Assembly (NCBI GenBank): GCA_030053945.1
Contig: JASGCW010000001.1
Coordinates: forward strand, 113,074-177,073
DNA length: 64,000 nucleotides
Origin: Limnohabitans sp.
Lineage (GTDB): Bacteria > Bacteroidota > Bacteroidia > Flavobacteriales > Flavobacteriaceae
Reading direction: 5' to 3'
Shown: positions 1 through 8,679 of the stretch, in pieces
How the letters are laid out: each line of letters opens with the position of its first letter
Position numbering within the stretch: the first letter of the stretch is position 1
The notes under the pieces: generated by a model
Seen by the model: the letters and a program-made list of their open reading frames with translations, nothing else
The model's database searches: none
Told to the model about the DNA's origin: nothing
Made by a program: the position numbers and the translations under genes

Positions 1-300
1 GCAATTTTTTTGAATGAAGACAAGAATCTAAACTTATATCAAAATATAGAAGTACTAAAATTACTTCCACATTTACAAGTTATCCATCTAGAAAAAAATG
101 ATTTGAAGGAGCTACCACCTAATTTTAATGAATTGAAGCATTTAGAAAGCCTTTATCTTAATGAAAACCAATTCAAATCAATCCCAAAAATCATCAATGG
201 ATTAGATCACTTGCAATATTTAAATTTAGAAAAAAACAAAATCAAAAATGACAATCAAACAATAATGCCATTAAACTTTGGCGTCAAAATAAAACTATAA
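1..300 (+). CDS. Leucine-rich repeat protein, C-terminal part
   Basis: The reading frame is open to the window edge, so the TTG at base 10 is probably not the true start and the gene is cut by the window. Four or so LRR units of about 23 residues are visible (LxxLxxLxLxxNxLxxLP pattern, for example LKHLESLYLNENQFKSIP), followed by a short unstructured tail. LRRs usually form a curved protein-binding surface; the partner cannot be told from the sequence. The stop lies one base before the TetR gene start, so it may be co-transcribed with the exporter operon downstream. No catalytic domain is visible in the part present. Confidence 0.75.
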   Translation, partial: AIFLNEDKNLNLYQNIEVLKLLPHLQVIHLEKNDLKELPPNFNELKHLESLYLNENQFKSIPKIINGLDHLQYLNLEKNKIKNDNQTIMPLNFGVKIKL

Positions 301-301
301 T

Positions 302-973
302 ATGGATCTATTTTTATCAAACTTCAAGATAACAATTAATCAAAAACTTTATGTAAAAGACCCTGAAACATCAGATTTAGGAAAAAAAATTATTCAGCAT
401 AGTATTCTTCTTATAGATGAAATAGGTTTTGAACAATTCACTTTTAAAAAATTAGGAGAACGCATTCAGTCAAACGAGAGTTCCATTTATCGTTACTTTG
501 AAAGTAAACATAAACTCTTAATCTATTTATCATCTTGGTATTGGACTTGGATTGATTACAATATTCTTTTTTCGACTGCAAACATTAAAAACCCAGAAGA
601 AAAATTAGAAAAAGCCATTGTCATTGTAACACAAAATATAGTTGATGATTCACAAACACCTCACATAAACGAAGCGGTTTTAAATCGCATCATAGTATCA
701 GAATTCACCAAAACATTTTTAACTAAAGAAGTCGATGAAGAGAACAAAGAAGGTTTTTTCTTAGTATATAAACGAGTGGTAAATAGACTTATCAACATTA
801 TAAAAGAAGCAAATCCAAGTTATGAATTTGCTAAAAGTTTAGCTTCTTCTATCGTGGAAGGAGCATTACATCAACAATTTTTAAAACAACATTTTAAAAC
901 AATAACCAGCTTCAATCAAACTGACGAGATATCCTCATTTTACATCGATTTAGCAAAAAAAGTATTATTATGA
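302..973 (+). CDS. TetR/AcrR family transcriptional regulator
   Basis: A 223-residue protein. After a lead of about 20 residues there is a TetR-type helix-turn-helix (residues about 25-75: IIQHSILLIDEIGFEQFTFKKLGER, then SSIYRYFESKHKLL, the typical xIYxYFxxKxxLL recognition helix ending). The C-terminal part is a ligand-binding/dimerisation helical domain with no recognisable ligand signature. Its TGA overlaps the ATG of the ABC transporter (ATGA), so the two are translationally coupled. By analogy with other TetR proteins next to tripartite pumps, it probably represses this operon until an effector binds. The effector is unknown. Confidence 0.85.
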   Translation: MDLFLSNFKITINQKLYVKDPETSDLGKKIIQHSILLIDEIGFEQFTFKKLGERIQSNESSIYRYFESKHKLLIYLSSWYWTWIDYNILFSTANIKNPEEKLEKAIVIVTQNIVDDSQTPHINEAVLNRIIVSEFTKTFLTKEVDEENKEGFFLVYKRVVNRLINIIKEANPSYEFAKSLASSIVEGALHQQFLKQHFKTITSFNQTDEISSFYIDLAKKVLL

Positions 974-2622
974 CACCCATAGAACGTTTTAAAAACCTAG
1001 TAAAATTAGATCGAAAGGATATTTACCAAATTTTCCTATATGCAATTTTTGGCGGAATTATAAGTCTTTCGCTGCCTCTAGGAATTCAGTCCATCATTAA
1101 CTTCATACAGGCAGGCCAGGTAAGCACTTCCTGGATTGTACTTGTTATTGTAGTTATTATCGGAGTAACTCTTGGAGGTGTTTTAAAAATAATGCAATAT
1201 AGAATTACTGAGAATTTACAGCAAAAAATATTTGTACGTGCTTCTTTTGAATTTGCATATCGCTTTCCTAGAATCAAACAAGGTGAATTTCACGACGAAT
1301 ACCCACCTGAATTAGCTAATCGTTTTTTTGATACTTTAAATATTCAAAAAGGAGTTTCAAAATTACTTTTAGACTTATCAACAGCCTTATTACAAATTTT
1401 ATTTGGCATACTACTTTTGTCTTTATATCATTCTTTCTTTATCTTTTTTGGGGTTCTTCTAATTGGTTTATTGCTATTAATTTACAAATTGAATTTTCAA
1501 AAAGGACTTGAAACTAGTTTAAAAGAATCGAAATATAAGTATAAAGTGGCACACTGGCTACAAGAAATTGCTCGTAACCATATCAGTTTTAAGAATCATA
1601 AAATGTTTTTATTCTCATTAGAAAAAAATGATTACTTGGTTAATGAATATCTTTCTCATAGAGAAAGTCATTTTAGAATCTTAAAAAAACAATTTGTGCA
1701 ATTAGTTGGTTTCAAAATTTTATTAACCGCTGGATTACTCATAATTGGTGGTGTTTTGGTACTTAATCAACAAATGAATATTGGACAGTTTGTTGCTGCA
1801 GAAATAGTAATTTTAAGTATTGTAGCAGCAGTCGAAAAGTTATTTTCTGGATTAGAATTATATTATGACGTACTAACCTCATTAGAAAAATTAGGTACCA
1901 TAGTCGATAAGGAAGTTGAAATTTTAACCGTTGATAACGCTATGTACAAATTAGACCAAACCACTCCTATGGTAATAGAAACTAAAGATTTGTCACATAC
2001 GTATTATGGTGCAGAAAGTGCCACCTTAAAAAATATCAACATTAAAATAACCCCTAAAGACAAGGTATTAATTAAAGGTGAAAATGGTGCAGGAAAAACC
2101 ACTTTACTTCGATTATTAGCTAGAATAATAGAACCTACTTCAGGAAGCATTTATCTTAATGATACCAATTATAAAAAATATGCTTTAGAAGAGTTTCGTT
2201 CTCAAATAGGAGTCATCACACTAAACGAAACTTCATTTGAAGGAAGCATTTTAGAAAATATTACTGGAAACAATCCTGAAATTACGATGGATAAAATAAT
2301 TGATGTGTTAGATAAAGTAAGACTCACAGAGGTCGTTAAAAACCTGCCTAACGGGCTAGACACCCATTTGTTCCCTGAGGGCAAACAAATTAATTCATCG
2401 GTAATTCAAAAAGTAGTTTTAGCGAGATGTATTATACAAAACCCTAAAATTTTATTTTTAGAAGATCCAGTAGATAAAATGGATGATACCTCAGCAAAAG
2501 AAATTATTGATTATCTAACTAGTTCAAAAACGGATTGGACTTTAGTAGTAATTAGTAAAAACCCTTATTGGGAACAAAAATGTAATACAGTTTTTACAAT
2601 AAATAATGGCAAATTACAATAA
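970..2622 (+). CDS. ABC transporter, fused permease and degenerate ATPase
   Basis: A 550-residue half-transporter. Residues 1-310 hold a type I exporter membrane domain with about five to six hydrophobic helices; residues 330-550 hold the nucleotide-binding domain. Walker A is intact (GENGAGKTT, about residue 370). The other motifs are not: the Q-loop glutamine reads Leu (GVITLNET), the LSGGQ signature reads INSSV, Walker B plus catalytic Glu reads LFLEDP instead of hhhhDE, and the switch histidine position reads Lys (VVISKNP). It is followed after 9 bases by HlyD and then TolC, as in type I secretion or RND-like tripartite export. No peptidase C39 domain is present. ATP binding is plausible, but hydrolysis by a canonical route is doubtful. 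It could act as a homodimer with a slow or altered cycle. Confidence 0.85.
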   Translation: MTPIERFKNLVKLDRKDIYQIFLYAIFGGIISLSLPLGIQSIINFIQAGQVSTSWIVLVIVVIIGVTLGGVLKIMQYRITENLQQKIFVRASFEFAYRFPRIKQGEFHDEYPPELANRFFDTLNIQKGVSKLLLDLSTALLQILFGILLLSLYHSFFIFFGVLLIGLLLLIYKLNFQKGLETSLKESKYKYKVAHWLQEIARNHISFKNHKMFLFSLEKNDYLVNEYLSHRESHFRILKKQFVQLVGFKILLTAGLLIIGGVLVLNQQMNIGQFVAAEIVILSIVAAVEKLFSGLELYYDVLTSLEKLGTIVDKEVEILTVDNAMYKLDQTTPMVIETKDLSHTYYGAESATLKNINIKITPKDKVLIKGENGAGKTTLLRLLARIIEPTSGSIYLNDTNYKKYALEEFRSQIGVITLNETSFEGSILENITGNNPEITMDKIIDVLDKVRLTEVVKNLPNGLDTHLFPEGKQINSSVIQKVVLARCIIQNPKILFLEDPVDKMDDTSAKEIIDYLTSSKTDWTLVVISKNPYWEQKCNTVFTINNGKLQ

Positions 2623-2631
2623 GATTTAAGT

Positions 2632-3984
2632 ATGCTTAATATAACGAACAATAGAATCGAGAAATCAGTTGATTTATCACAATATAAGTCAGCTAGCGTA
2701 TTTGCAGAAAACAAATATTACAAGGTCATCAAGCGAATTTTCATAATTACAGGTATTCTTCTTTTTTTATTTCTGTTTTTACCTTGGACTCAAAATATTA
2801 AAGGAAGTGGAAATGTAACGACATTGAGACCTAATCAACGTCCGCAAGAAATTCATACTGCCATTGCTGGACGTATAGAGAAATGGTACGTACAAGAAGG
2901 AGATTTTGTCAAAAAAGGCGATACTATCTTATTTATTTCAGAGATAAAAGAGGACTATCTTGACCCTAATTTAGTCGAAAACACTGGAAATCAAGTTAAA
3001 GCTAAACAGGGAGCAGTACAATCGTATGCAGATAAGGCTAAAGCTTTAGATAGTCAAATGAGCGCTATAGAAAATGAAAAAAACTTAAAACTAAAACAAG
3101 CTCAAAACAAATTACGTCAAGCTTATTTGAAGGTAAAGAGTGATAGCATAGAATTTGAAGCAACTAAAACACAGCTAAAAGTAGCACGCACACAATATAA
3201 TCGTTCCATTACTTTGAATAAAGAGGGATTAAAACCTGTATCTGATGTAGAAGAAAAAAGAGTAAAACTTCAAGATACCGAAGCGAAGATTATCACTTCA
3301 GAAAATAAATTTATCGCTAGTAAAAATGAAGTTCTCAATGCAACTATGGAATTGAGTCGTATTACCGCCGAATATTCAGAAAAAAGAGCTAAAGCAAGTA
3401 GCGATAAACAATCGGCTATAAGCTCGCAATTTGACACAGAAGCTCAGGTTAATAAATTAAAAAATCAGTACAAAAATTACCAAATAAGAAATGGGTTGTA
3501 CTATATAACAGCTCCACAGGATGGTTATGTAAACCGAGCAATTCAATCAGGTCTAGGTGAAACTATGAAAGAAGGTACTCCAGTGGTAACTATAATGCCT
3601 GCTAATTTTGATATTGCAGTAGAAACTTATATTGATCCCATCGACTTCCCTTTAGTAAAAAAAGGCGAAAAAATTAGAGTTTGGTTTGATGGTTGGCCTA
3701 CTATAGTTTTTAGCGGTTGGCCAGGAGCATCTTATGGTACTTTTGGTGGTATAATTGTGGCTAAAGAAAATTTTATAAGTGATAATGGCAAATACAGAAT
3801 ACTTATTGCTCCAGACCCAAATGACAAAAAATGGCCAGAATTATTAAGCATTGGCGCTGGTGCAAAAACATTGGTCTTACTTAATGATGTCCCTATTTGG
3901 TTTGAAATATGGCGTACTCTAAATGGTTTTCCTCCTAACTTTTACAAAGGCGAAAAAGGCAAAAAAGATGAAAAGAAAAAATAA
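2632..3984 (+). CDS. HlyD family periplasmic adaptor (membrane fusion protein)
   Basis: A 450-residue adaptor of a tripartite exporter. It has a short cytoplasmic N-terminus and one membrane anchor (residues about 33-52, IFIITGILLFLFLFLPW). A biotinyl-lipoyl-like half follows (AGRIEKWYVQEGDFVKKGD). A long coiled-coil hairpin rich in Lys, Gln, Glu and Ala (about 120-270) comes next, then the second lipoyl half (YYITAPQDGYVNRAIQSG) and a beta-barrel region. The adaptor links the inner-membrane ABC protein to the outer-membrane TolC partner. Its last 17 bases overlap the start of the TolC gene. The C-terminus is lysine-rich. Confidence 0.9.
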   Translation: MLNITNNRIEKSVDLSQYKSASVFAENKYYKVIKRIFIITGILLFLFLFLPWTQNIKGSGNVTTLRPNQRPQEIHTAIAGRIEKWYVQEGDFVKKGDTILFISEIKEDYLDPNLVENTGNQVKAKQGAVQSYADKAKALDSQMSAIENEKNLKLKQAQNKLRQAYLKVKSDSIEFEATKTQLKVARTQYNRSITLNKEGLKPVSDVEEKRVKLQDTEAKIITSENKFIASKNEVLNATMELSRITAEYSEKRAKASSDKQSAISSQFDTEAQVNKLKNQYKNYQIRNGLYYITAPQDGYVNRAIQSGLGETMKEGTPVVTIMPANFDIAVETYIDPIDFPLVKKGEKIRVWFDGWPTIVFSGWPGASYGTFGGIIVAKENFISDNGKYRILIAPDPNDKKWPELLSIGAGAKTLVLLNDVPIWFEIWRTLNGFPPNFYKGEKGKKDEKKK

Positions 3985-5353
3985 TATACTAATCGCGTTA
4001 CTTTTACTGGTTTGTACTGGTTTTTCACAATCTAAAGAACTGACTTATAATGAGTTTTTAGGTTATGTAAAAAAATTTCATCCTCTAGTAAAGCAGGCTA
4101 ATCTAAACATATCTGAAGCACAAGCACAATTAATGCAAGCCCGTGGTGCTTTTGACCCAAAACTTGAAATTGATTTTGATAAAAAGAATTTTAAAGACAA
4201 AAATTATTATTCCTTATTCAACGGAAGTTTTAAAATACCTACTTGGTATGGTATAGAAATTAAAGGTGCTTTTGATAATAACGAAGGTGTATATGTAAAT
4301 CCAGAATTAACCACACCTAATTCGGGCTTAACCTCACTTGGTGTTTCTGTACCACTAGGGCAAGGTTTATGGATTAACCAACGTATGGCTGATTTGCGTA
4401 AAGCAAAATTAGCGCAAGTTCTTAACACAGCCGAAAGAGATTTACAAGCATTAGAAGTCATTCACGAAGCTTCTTTGCGTTACTTTGATTGGAAACGAAA
4501 TTTTGAAGAAGTAAAACTCTATCAAAATTATCTAAAAAATGCTGAGATTCGTTACAAAGGCATCGCAAAACTAATTGAGCAAGGCGACAAACCCGCTATA
4601 GACAGTGTTGAAGCAGGAATCACAGTAAAAACTCGGAAATTGAACCTTGAAGATTCTAATTTAAAATTAACCAAAGCTCGTTTGGCATTATCTAATTATA
4701 TTTGGACTGCAGATAATGTTCCACTTGAAATTGATGAAACCTTAGTGCCCGAAGCAAATTTAAAAAACAACATTCAAGAAACCTTACAACAAAATGGTTT
4801 ACAAGCTTTTCAGGTAAACAATCACCCGAAAATCAAGATGTGGGATACTAAAATAAATATGTTGGAAATTGATCGAAAACTAAAAGCAAATGCCATCTTA
4901 CCTAAATTAGATTTAAGCTATCACTATCTATCTGAACCTAGTTATTTCACAAATTACAGGTTACAAGATTATAAATTAGGTATAAACTTCACTATGCCAT
5001 TATTTCTAAGAAAAGAGCGTGCCAGTGTAAAACTAGCCAAATTAAAAATTCAGGATTCGCAATTTAGTCGTCAGTTTGAAAGTCAACAATTACAAAACAA
5101 AGTCAAAGCCCAAGAACAAGAAATAAATTCATTACAAAAACAGTTAGATTATACAGGACTTTTAGTCCGTGATTTTGATAAAATGCTCAAAGCCGAAGAA
5201 CGATTATTTGAAATAGGCGAAAGTTCTTTATTTGTAATTAATTCACGAGAAAATTCTTTAGTGAGTTCACAAATAAACAATATCGCAGTCGAAAACAGAT
5301 TATTTACTGCATATATTGCACTATATCAATCACAAGGTAATGCTGGTTTATAA
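3968..5353 (+). CDS. TolC family outer membrane efflux protein
   Basis: I place the start at the internal ATG 3968 (MKRKNNILIALLLLVCTGFSQS), which gives a clean signal peptide and 461 residues; the ORF-track start at 3923 lies inside the HlyD gene. The rest shows the long alpha-helical repeats typical of the OEP/TolC family (residues 30-200 and 270-450, Gln/Lys/Glu-rich), with a beta-strand stretch in each half (for example GVSVPLGQGL and LGINFTMPLFL). It would form the trimeric outer-membrane channel of the exporter encoded just upstream. It overlaps hlyD by 17 bases, so the order TetR-ABC-HlyD-TolC is one transcription unit. No terminator is evident after it. Confidence 0.88.
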   Translation: MKRKNNILIALLLLVCTGFSQSKELTYNEFLGYVKKFHPLVKQANLNISEAQAQLMQARGAFDPKLEIDFDKKNFKDKNYYSLFNGSFKIPTWYGIEIKGAFDNNEGVYVNPELTTPNSGLTSLGVSVPLGQGLWINQRMADLRKAKLAQVLNTAERDLQALEVIHEASLRYFDWKRNFEEVKLYQNYLKNAEIRYKGIAKLIEQGDKPAIDSVEAGITVKTRKLNLEDSNLKLTKARLALSNYIWTADNVPLEIDETLVPEANLKNNIQETLQQNGLQAFQVNNHPKIKMWDTKINMLEIDRKLKANAILPKLDLSYHYLSEPSYFTNYRLQDYKLGINFTMPLFLRKERASVKLAKLKIQDSQFSRQFESQQLQNKVKAQEQEINSLQKQLDYTGLLVRDFDKMLKAEERLFEIGESSLFVINSRENSLVSSQINNIAVENRLFTAYIALYQSQGNAGL

Positions 5354-5456
5354 GTAAAATATCGATTTGTATTATTTTGACAAACAACTTTTTTTAAAAG
5401 TTTTGATAAAAAAATTATACATTTGATAAATGTTTCAAATTCAAAAGTCTCAAATT

Positions 5457-5957
5457 ATGAAAAAAATATTCTTAGCCATCGTTTTTTGTTTTTCATTTGT
5501 GATGCTAAATGCACAAACTAAATCTGACAACATTATTCTAAAAGGCATAGTAACTGCCACAGAATTAGAAAATTATTCTTGGTTCAAGAAGAACTACGAT
5601 AATTATATACCTAAAGAAAATGTAATTAAAGCATTACAATCTCACAAAGACGCTACAATAAAAGTATTTTTTGGAACTTGGTGTGATGATAGTCAAAATG
5701 TTGTTCCAACTTTATTAAAGGTATTAGACAATATGGGATATGACAAATCAAAAATTACACTGATTGCACTTGACAAAAACAAAAAATCACCTGAAGGGTT
5801 TGAAAAAAATATGAATGTTTTTAAAGTACCTACCATCGTAGTTATCAAAAATGAAGAAAATTCAGATAGAATTGTAGAAACTCCTATAGAGACTATAGAA
5901 GAAGACTTATTAAAAATAATGACTGGAAAAAATTATGTTCACAAATACGCTGAGTAA
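5457..5957 (+). CDS. Exported thioredoxin-like protein with WCDDS active site
   Basis: Start taken at ATG 5457 (MKKIFLAIVFCFSFVMLNAQ), which begins a clear signal peptide; the ORF-track start is 9 codons upstream. The 166-residue product has a thioredoxin fold: the active-site region FGTWCDDSQNVVP at about residue 75, and the cis-proline loop VFKVPTIVV near residue 125. The motif is CxxS rather than CxxC, so it cannot form the usual intramolecular disulfide. Bacteroidota contain many exported thioredoxin-family proteins with a WCxDS site; their substrates are mostly unknown. A monothiol reductase, isomerase or binding role is possible. A rho-independent terminator follows and is shared with the convergent CoA-transferase gene. 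Confidence 0.8.
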   Translation: MKKIFLAIVFCFSFVMLNAQTKSDNIILKGIVTATELENYSWFKKNYDNYIPKENVIKALQSHKDATIKVFFGTWCDDSQNVVPTLLKVLDNMGYDKSKITLIALDKNKKSPEGFEKNMNVFKVPTIVVIKNEENSDRIVETPIETIEEDLLKIMTGKNYVHKYAE

Positions 5958-5974
5958 TTTTTAAAAATCTTAAT

Positions 5975-6012
5975 AAAAAAGGTCAGGATTAGTAAAACCC
6001 TGACCTTTTTTA
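5975..6012. terminator. Bidirectional rho-independent terminator
   Basis: A-tract, GGTCAGG stem, AT-rich loop, CCTGACC and T-tract. It lies between the convergent thioredoxin-like gene (+) and the CoA-transferase gene (-) and can serve both. Confidence 0.85.
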
Positions 6013-6030
6013 ATTTCATTCAATATATTA

Positions 6031-7305
6031 TCAAACACAATTCAAACATTCTGCAAACTCCCTTTCGATACGTTCTTGATGTATTGGATGAGCAATCTTT
6101 ACCATCTCGACCACACGTTGCTTTAAGGTTTTACCATACAAGTCGGCGATTCCATTTTCGGTAATGATGTATTGCACGTGAGAACGAGTAGTCACCACAC
6201 CCGCACCTTGTTTTAAGAACGGTACAATACGACTCTCACCTTTTTTAGTCACTGATGGCAATGCTATAATTGCCTTTCCTCCTTCACTTAAAGAAGCCCC
6301 TCTTATAAAATCCATTTGCCCCCCAACACCAGAATACATTTTCATCCCTATAGAATCTGCACATACCTGTCCAGTCAAATCGACTTCAATCGCAGAATTT
6401 ATGGCTACCATTTTTGGGTTTTTACGAATACGAGCAGTATCATTAACAAATGATGATTCTTTCATCTCAATAAATGGGTTATCGTTAACAAAATCATACA
6501 AACGCTTAGAACCAATCAAAAAAGTAGCTAATGCCCGTCCGCGCAAAGTCCCTTTGTAATTACAATTAATCACATCACTTTCTATCAAATCAATTACTCC
6601 ATCACTAAACATTTCGGTATGCAATCCTAAATCTTTATGATTCGTTAATTGAGCTAAAACTGCATTAGGAATTGAGCCAATTCCCATTTGGAGCGTACTC
6701 CTATCTTCAATCAAACTAGCTACATATTGCCCAATTTTAGCTTCCTCATTCGAAATGGGAGCCACTTCGTGCCCGAAAATAGGCTGATTTACTTCCACTA
6801 AATAATCAATTTCAGATTCGTGTAAGATTCCGTCACCAAAAGTACGTGGCATTTGCGGGTTTACCTGTGCAATAACAACATTTGCATTTTCTATCGCCGC
6901 AACACTAGCTTCTACAGAAGTCCCTAAAGAACAATAGCCGTGTTTATCAGGTGGCGAAACGTGGATAAAGACAACATCTAGCAACAGTACTTTTTTTCGA
7001 AATAAATTGGGTAATTCGCTTAAAAAGACAGGCGTATAAGAACCATTTCCTGCTTTTAGGGTGTGTCGCACATTAGCACCAATAAAAAAGGAATTGACGT
7101 GAAAACTTTCAGCAAATTCGGGTTTAGCGTAGTACGCCTCACCTTCAGTATGCAAATGACACACCTCAACGTTTCGCAATTCTGATGCTCTATCTGCCAA
7201 CGCTTTGGTCAACAAACTTGGAGTTGCCGCTGCTGCTTGTACATACACACGGTCTCCAGATTTCACTACTTTGACAGCTTCAGCTGCCGATACATATTTG
7301 CCCAT
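6031..7305 (-). CDS. Acetyl-CoA hydrolase/transferase family protein (4-hydroxybutyrate CoA-transferase type)
   Basis: A 424-residue class I CoA-transferase of the acetyl-CoA hydrolase / 4-hydroxybutyrate CoA-transferase group. Visible features are the N-terminal GDRVYVQAAAATP region, GMGIGSIPNAVL-like loop residues (LQMGIGSIPNAVLAQL), and the central NSAIEVDLTGQV segment, whose Glu is the expected catalytic residue carrying the CoA thioester. The GVGGQMDFIRGA loop follows the catalytic segment. Length fits the family (about 420-440). The substrate acid cannot be told from the sequence; acetate, butyrate or 4-hydroxybutyrate are the usual ones. It is monocistronic and has a -7 element just upstream. 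Confidence 0.88.
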   Translation of the reverse strand: MGKYVSAAEAVKVVKSGDRVYVQAAAATPSLLTKALADRASELRNVEVCHLHTEGEAYYAKPEFAESFHVNSFFIGANVRHTLKAGNGSYTPVFLSELPNLFRKKVLLLDVVFIHVSPPDKHGYCSLGTSVEASVAAIENANVVIAQVNPQMPRTFGDGILHESEIDYLVEVNQPIFGHEVAPISNEEAKIGQYVASLIEDRSTLQMGIGSIPNAVLAQLTNHKDLGLHTEMFSDGVIDLIESDVINCNYKGTLRGRALATFLIGSKRLYDFVNDNPFIEMKESSFVNDTARIRKNPKMVAINSAIEVDLTGQVCADSIGMKMYSGVGGQMDFIRGASLSEGGKAIIALPSVTKKGESRIVPFLKQGAGVVTTRSHVQYIITENGIADLYGKTLKQRVVEMVKIAHPIHQERIEREFAECLNCV

Positions 7306-7321
7306 AACCTAAAATTTTATA

Positions 7322-7329
7322 CAAAGTTA
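7322..7329 (-). promoter_or_regulatory. Putative -7 element TAACTTTG for the CoA-transferase gene
   Basis: On the minus strand the bases read TAACTTTG, matching the Bacteroidota TAnnTTTG consensus, 17 bases before the ATG. No well-spaced TTG -33 element is evident. Confidence 0.4.
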
Positions 7330-7402
7330 TTATGCAATCAAAAAATAGAAAATGACAAAACTCATATTAAAACAAATTTAATCATTTATTAAAGGAATAT
7401 TG

Positions 7403-7410
7403 TATTTTTG
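7403..7410 (+). promoter_or_regulatory. Putative -7 element TATTTTTG for map
   Basis: It matches TAnnTTTG and lies 18 bases before the chosen map start. The -33 region is weak (TTTA rather than TTG). Confidence 0.4.
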
Positions 7411-7428
7411 CAGACTTGCTTTAAAGAA

Positions 7429-8253
7429 ATGAGTACAATTGTAATTAAAACCAGAGAAGAAATTGAATTAATGCGTGAAAGTGCATTAATCGTTTCTAAA
7501 ACACTAGGAATGATTGCTTCAGAAATTAAACCTGGAGTAAGCACTTTATACTTAGATAAATTAGCTGAAACATTTATACGCGACCTTGGAGCTACACCTG
7601 CTTTTTTAGGCTTGTATGGCTTCCCAAATTCACTATGTATGAGCCCAAACTCTCAAGTGGTTCACGGCATTCCAACCGATAAACCTTTAGAAGACGGCGA
7701 CATTATTTCGGTAGATTGTGGCGCATTGAAAAATGGTTTTTATGGTGACCATGCTTATACCTTTGAAGTAGGTGAAGTTTCTGTAGCAACAAAAATGCTT
7801 CTTAAAACCACAAAAGAGTCTCTTTATGTTGGTATTAGAGAGTTTAAAGCAGGAAATCGTACAGAGGATGTAGGCCACGCTATCCAAAAATATTGTGAAA
7901 GTCACGGGTATGGTGTAGTTCGCGAACTAGTGGGGCACGGCATAGGTCGTGTAATGCATGAAGCACCTGAATATCCTAATTATGGAAAAAAAGGGCGTGG
8001 CAAATTACTACAAGAAGGAATGACAGCTGCTATAGAACCTATGATAAATATGGGAACCAAAAATATCAAGCAACATAAAGACGGTTGGACGATAACTACA
8101 GCAGACGGTAAGCCTTCCGCACATTTTGAGCACGATGTAGCCATTGTAAACGGAAAACCCGAATTGTTATCAACTTTTGCATATATCTATAAAGCTTTGG
8201 GAATTGTGAGTAATGAGGAAGAGGAATTCTGTATCAACAAATTAGCAATTTAA
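7429..8253 (+). CDS. map: Type I methionine aminopeptidase
   Basis: Removes N-terminal Met from nascent proteins. I use ATG 7429 (MSTIVIKTREEIELM); the track start is a TTG inside the promoter element. All five metal ligands of the family are visible: Asp in SVDCGALKNG, Asp in YGDHAYTFEVG, His in VGHGIGR, Glu in IEPMINMG and Glu in FEHDVAI. The substrate-binding His of NSQVVHGIP is also present. Length is 274 residues, a little above the usual 250-265. There is no zinc-finger N-terminal extension. The stop is only 6 bases before the GxxExxY inverted-repeat cassette, so that cassette sits in its 3-prime untranslated region. Confidence 0.93.
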   Translation: MSTIVIKTREEIELMRESALIVSKTLGMIASEIKPGVSTLYLDKLAETFIRDLGATPAFLGLYGFPNSLCMSPNSQVVHGIPTDKPLEDGDIISVDCGALKNGFYGDHAYTFEVGEVSVATKMLLKTTKESLYVGIREFKAGNRTEDVGHAIQKYCESHGYGVVRELVGHGIGRVMHEAPEYPNYGKKGRGKLLQEGMTAAIEPMINMGTKNIKQHKDGWTITTADGKPSAHFEHDVAIVNGKPELLSTFAYIYKALGIVSNEEEEFCINKLAI

Positions 8254-8258
8254 TTATT

Positions 8259-8297
8259 CCACAGAGATTCACAAAGAAAACTCAGAGACACACAAAG
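8259..8297 (+). repeat. Left arm of 39-bp inverted repeat around the GxxExxY gene
   Basis: This arm pairs with 8672-8710 on the opposite strand, 35 of 39 positions by hand, including a perfect 29-base run. Each arm is itself a tandem of CAGAGATTCACAAAG and CAGAGACACACAAAG, 21 bases apart. It ends one base before the ATG of the enclosed gene. Confidence 0.9.
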
Positions 8298-8298
8298 T

Positions 8299-8679
8299 AT
8301 GAAATTAAACGATTTATCATACAAGGTTATTGGTTTAGCTATTGACGTTCACAAAGAATTAGGACCTGGTCTCTTAGAATCGGCTTATGAAGAATGTCTT
8401 CATTATGAAATAAAACAATCAGGTTTATATGTTGAAAAACAAAAAACTTTACCAATTGTATATAAAAAAATAAAACTAGATCAAGGTTACAGAATAGATT
8501 TATTAATTGAAAACCTATTAGTGATTGAACTCAAAACTGTAGAAAATTTTACTGATGTCCATTATGCTCAAATATTAACCTATTTAAAATTAGGAAAATA
8601 CCCACTTGGACTATTAATCAATTTTGACTCTAAAATTTTAAAAAATAACATAAAAAGATTTATCAATGATTCTCTGTGA
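8299..8679 (+). CDS. GxxExxY protein (PD-(D/E)xK nuclease-like)
   Basis: A 126-residue member of the GxxExxY family. The name-giving motif is GLLESAY at residues 24-30. A nuclease-like core follows: YRIDLLIENLLVIELKTV, which fits a D-(x)n-ExK active site (Asp about 70, ELK about 80). The function of the family is not established; the fold suggests nucleic-acid cleavage or repair. The gene is exactly enclosed by a 39-bp inverted repeat: the left arm ends one base before the ATG, and the right arm contains the stop codon. The whole block (8259-8710) fits between map and the methyltransferase gene, suggesting a compact mobile or formerly mobile cassette. It would be co-transcribed with map. Confidence 0.85.
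   Translation: MKLNDLSYKVIGLAIDVHKELGPGLLESAYEECLHYEIKQSGLYVEKQKTLPIVYKKIKLDQGYRIDLLIENLLVIELKTVENFTDVHYAQILTYLKLGKYPLGLLINFDSKILKNNIKRFINDSL

Noticed and set aside
3923-3967. N-terminal extension of the TolC protein
   Set aside because: It lies within hlyD and would mask the signal peptide that begins at 3968.
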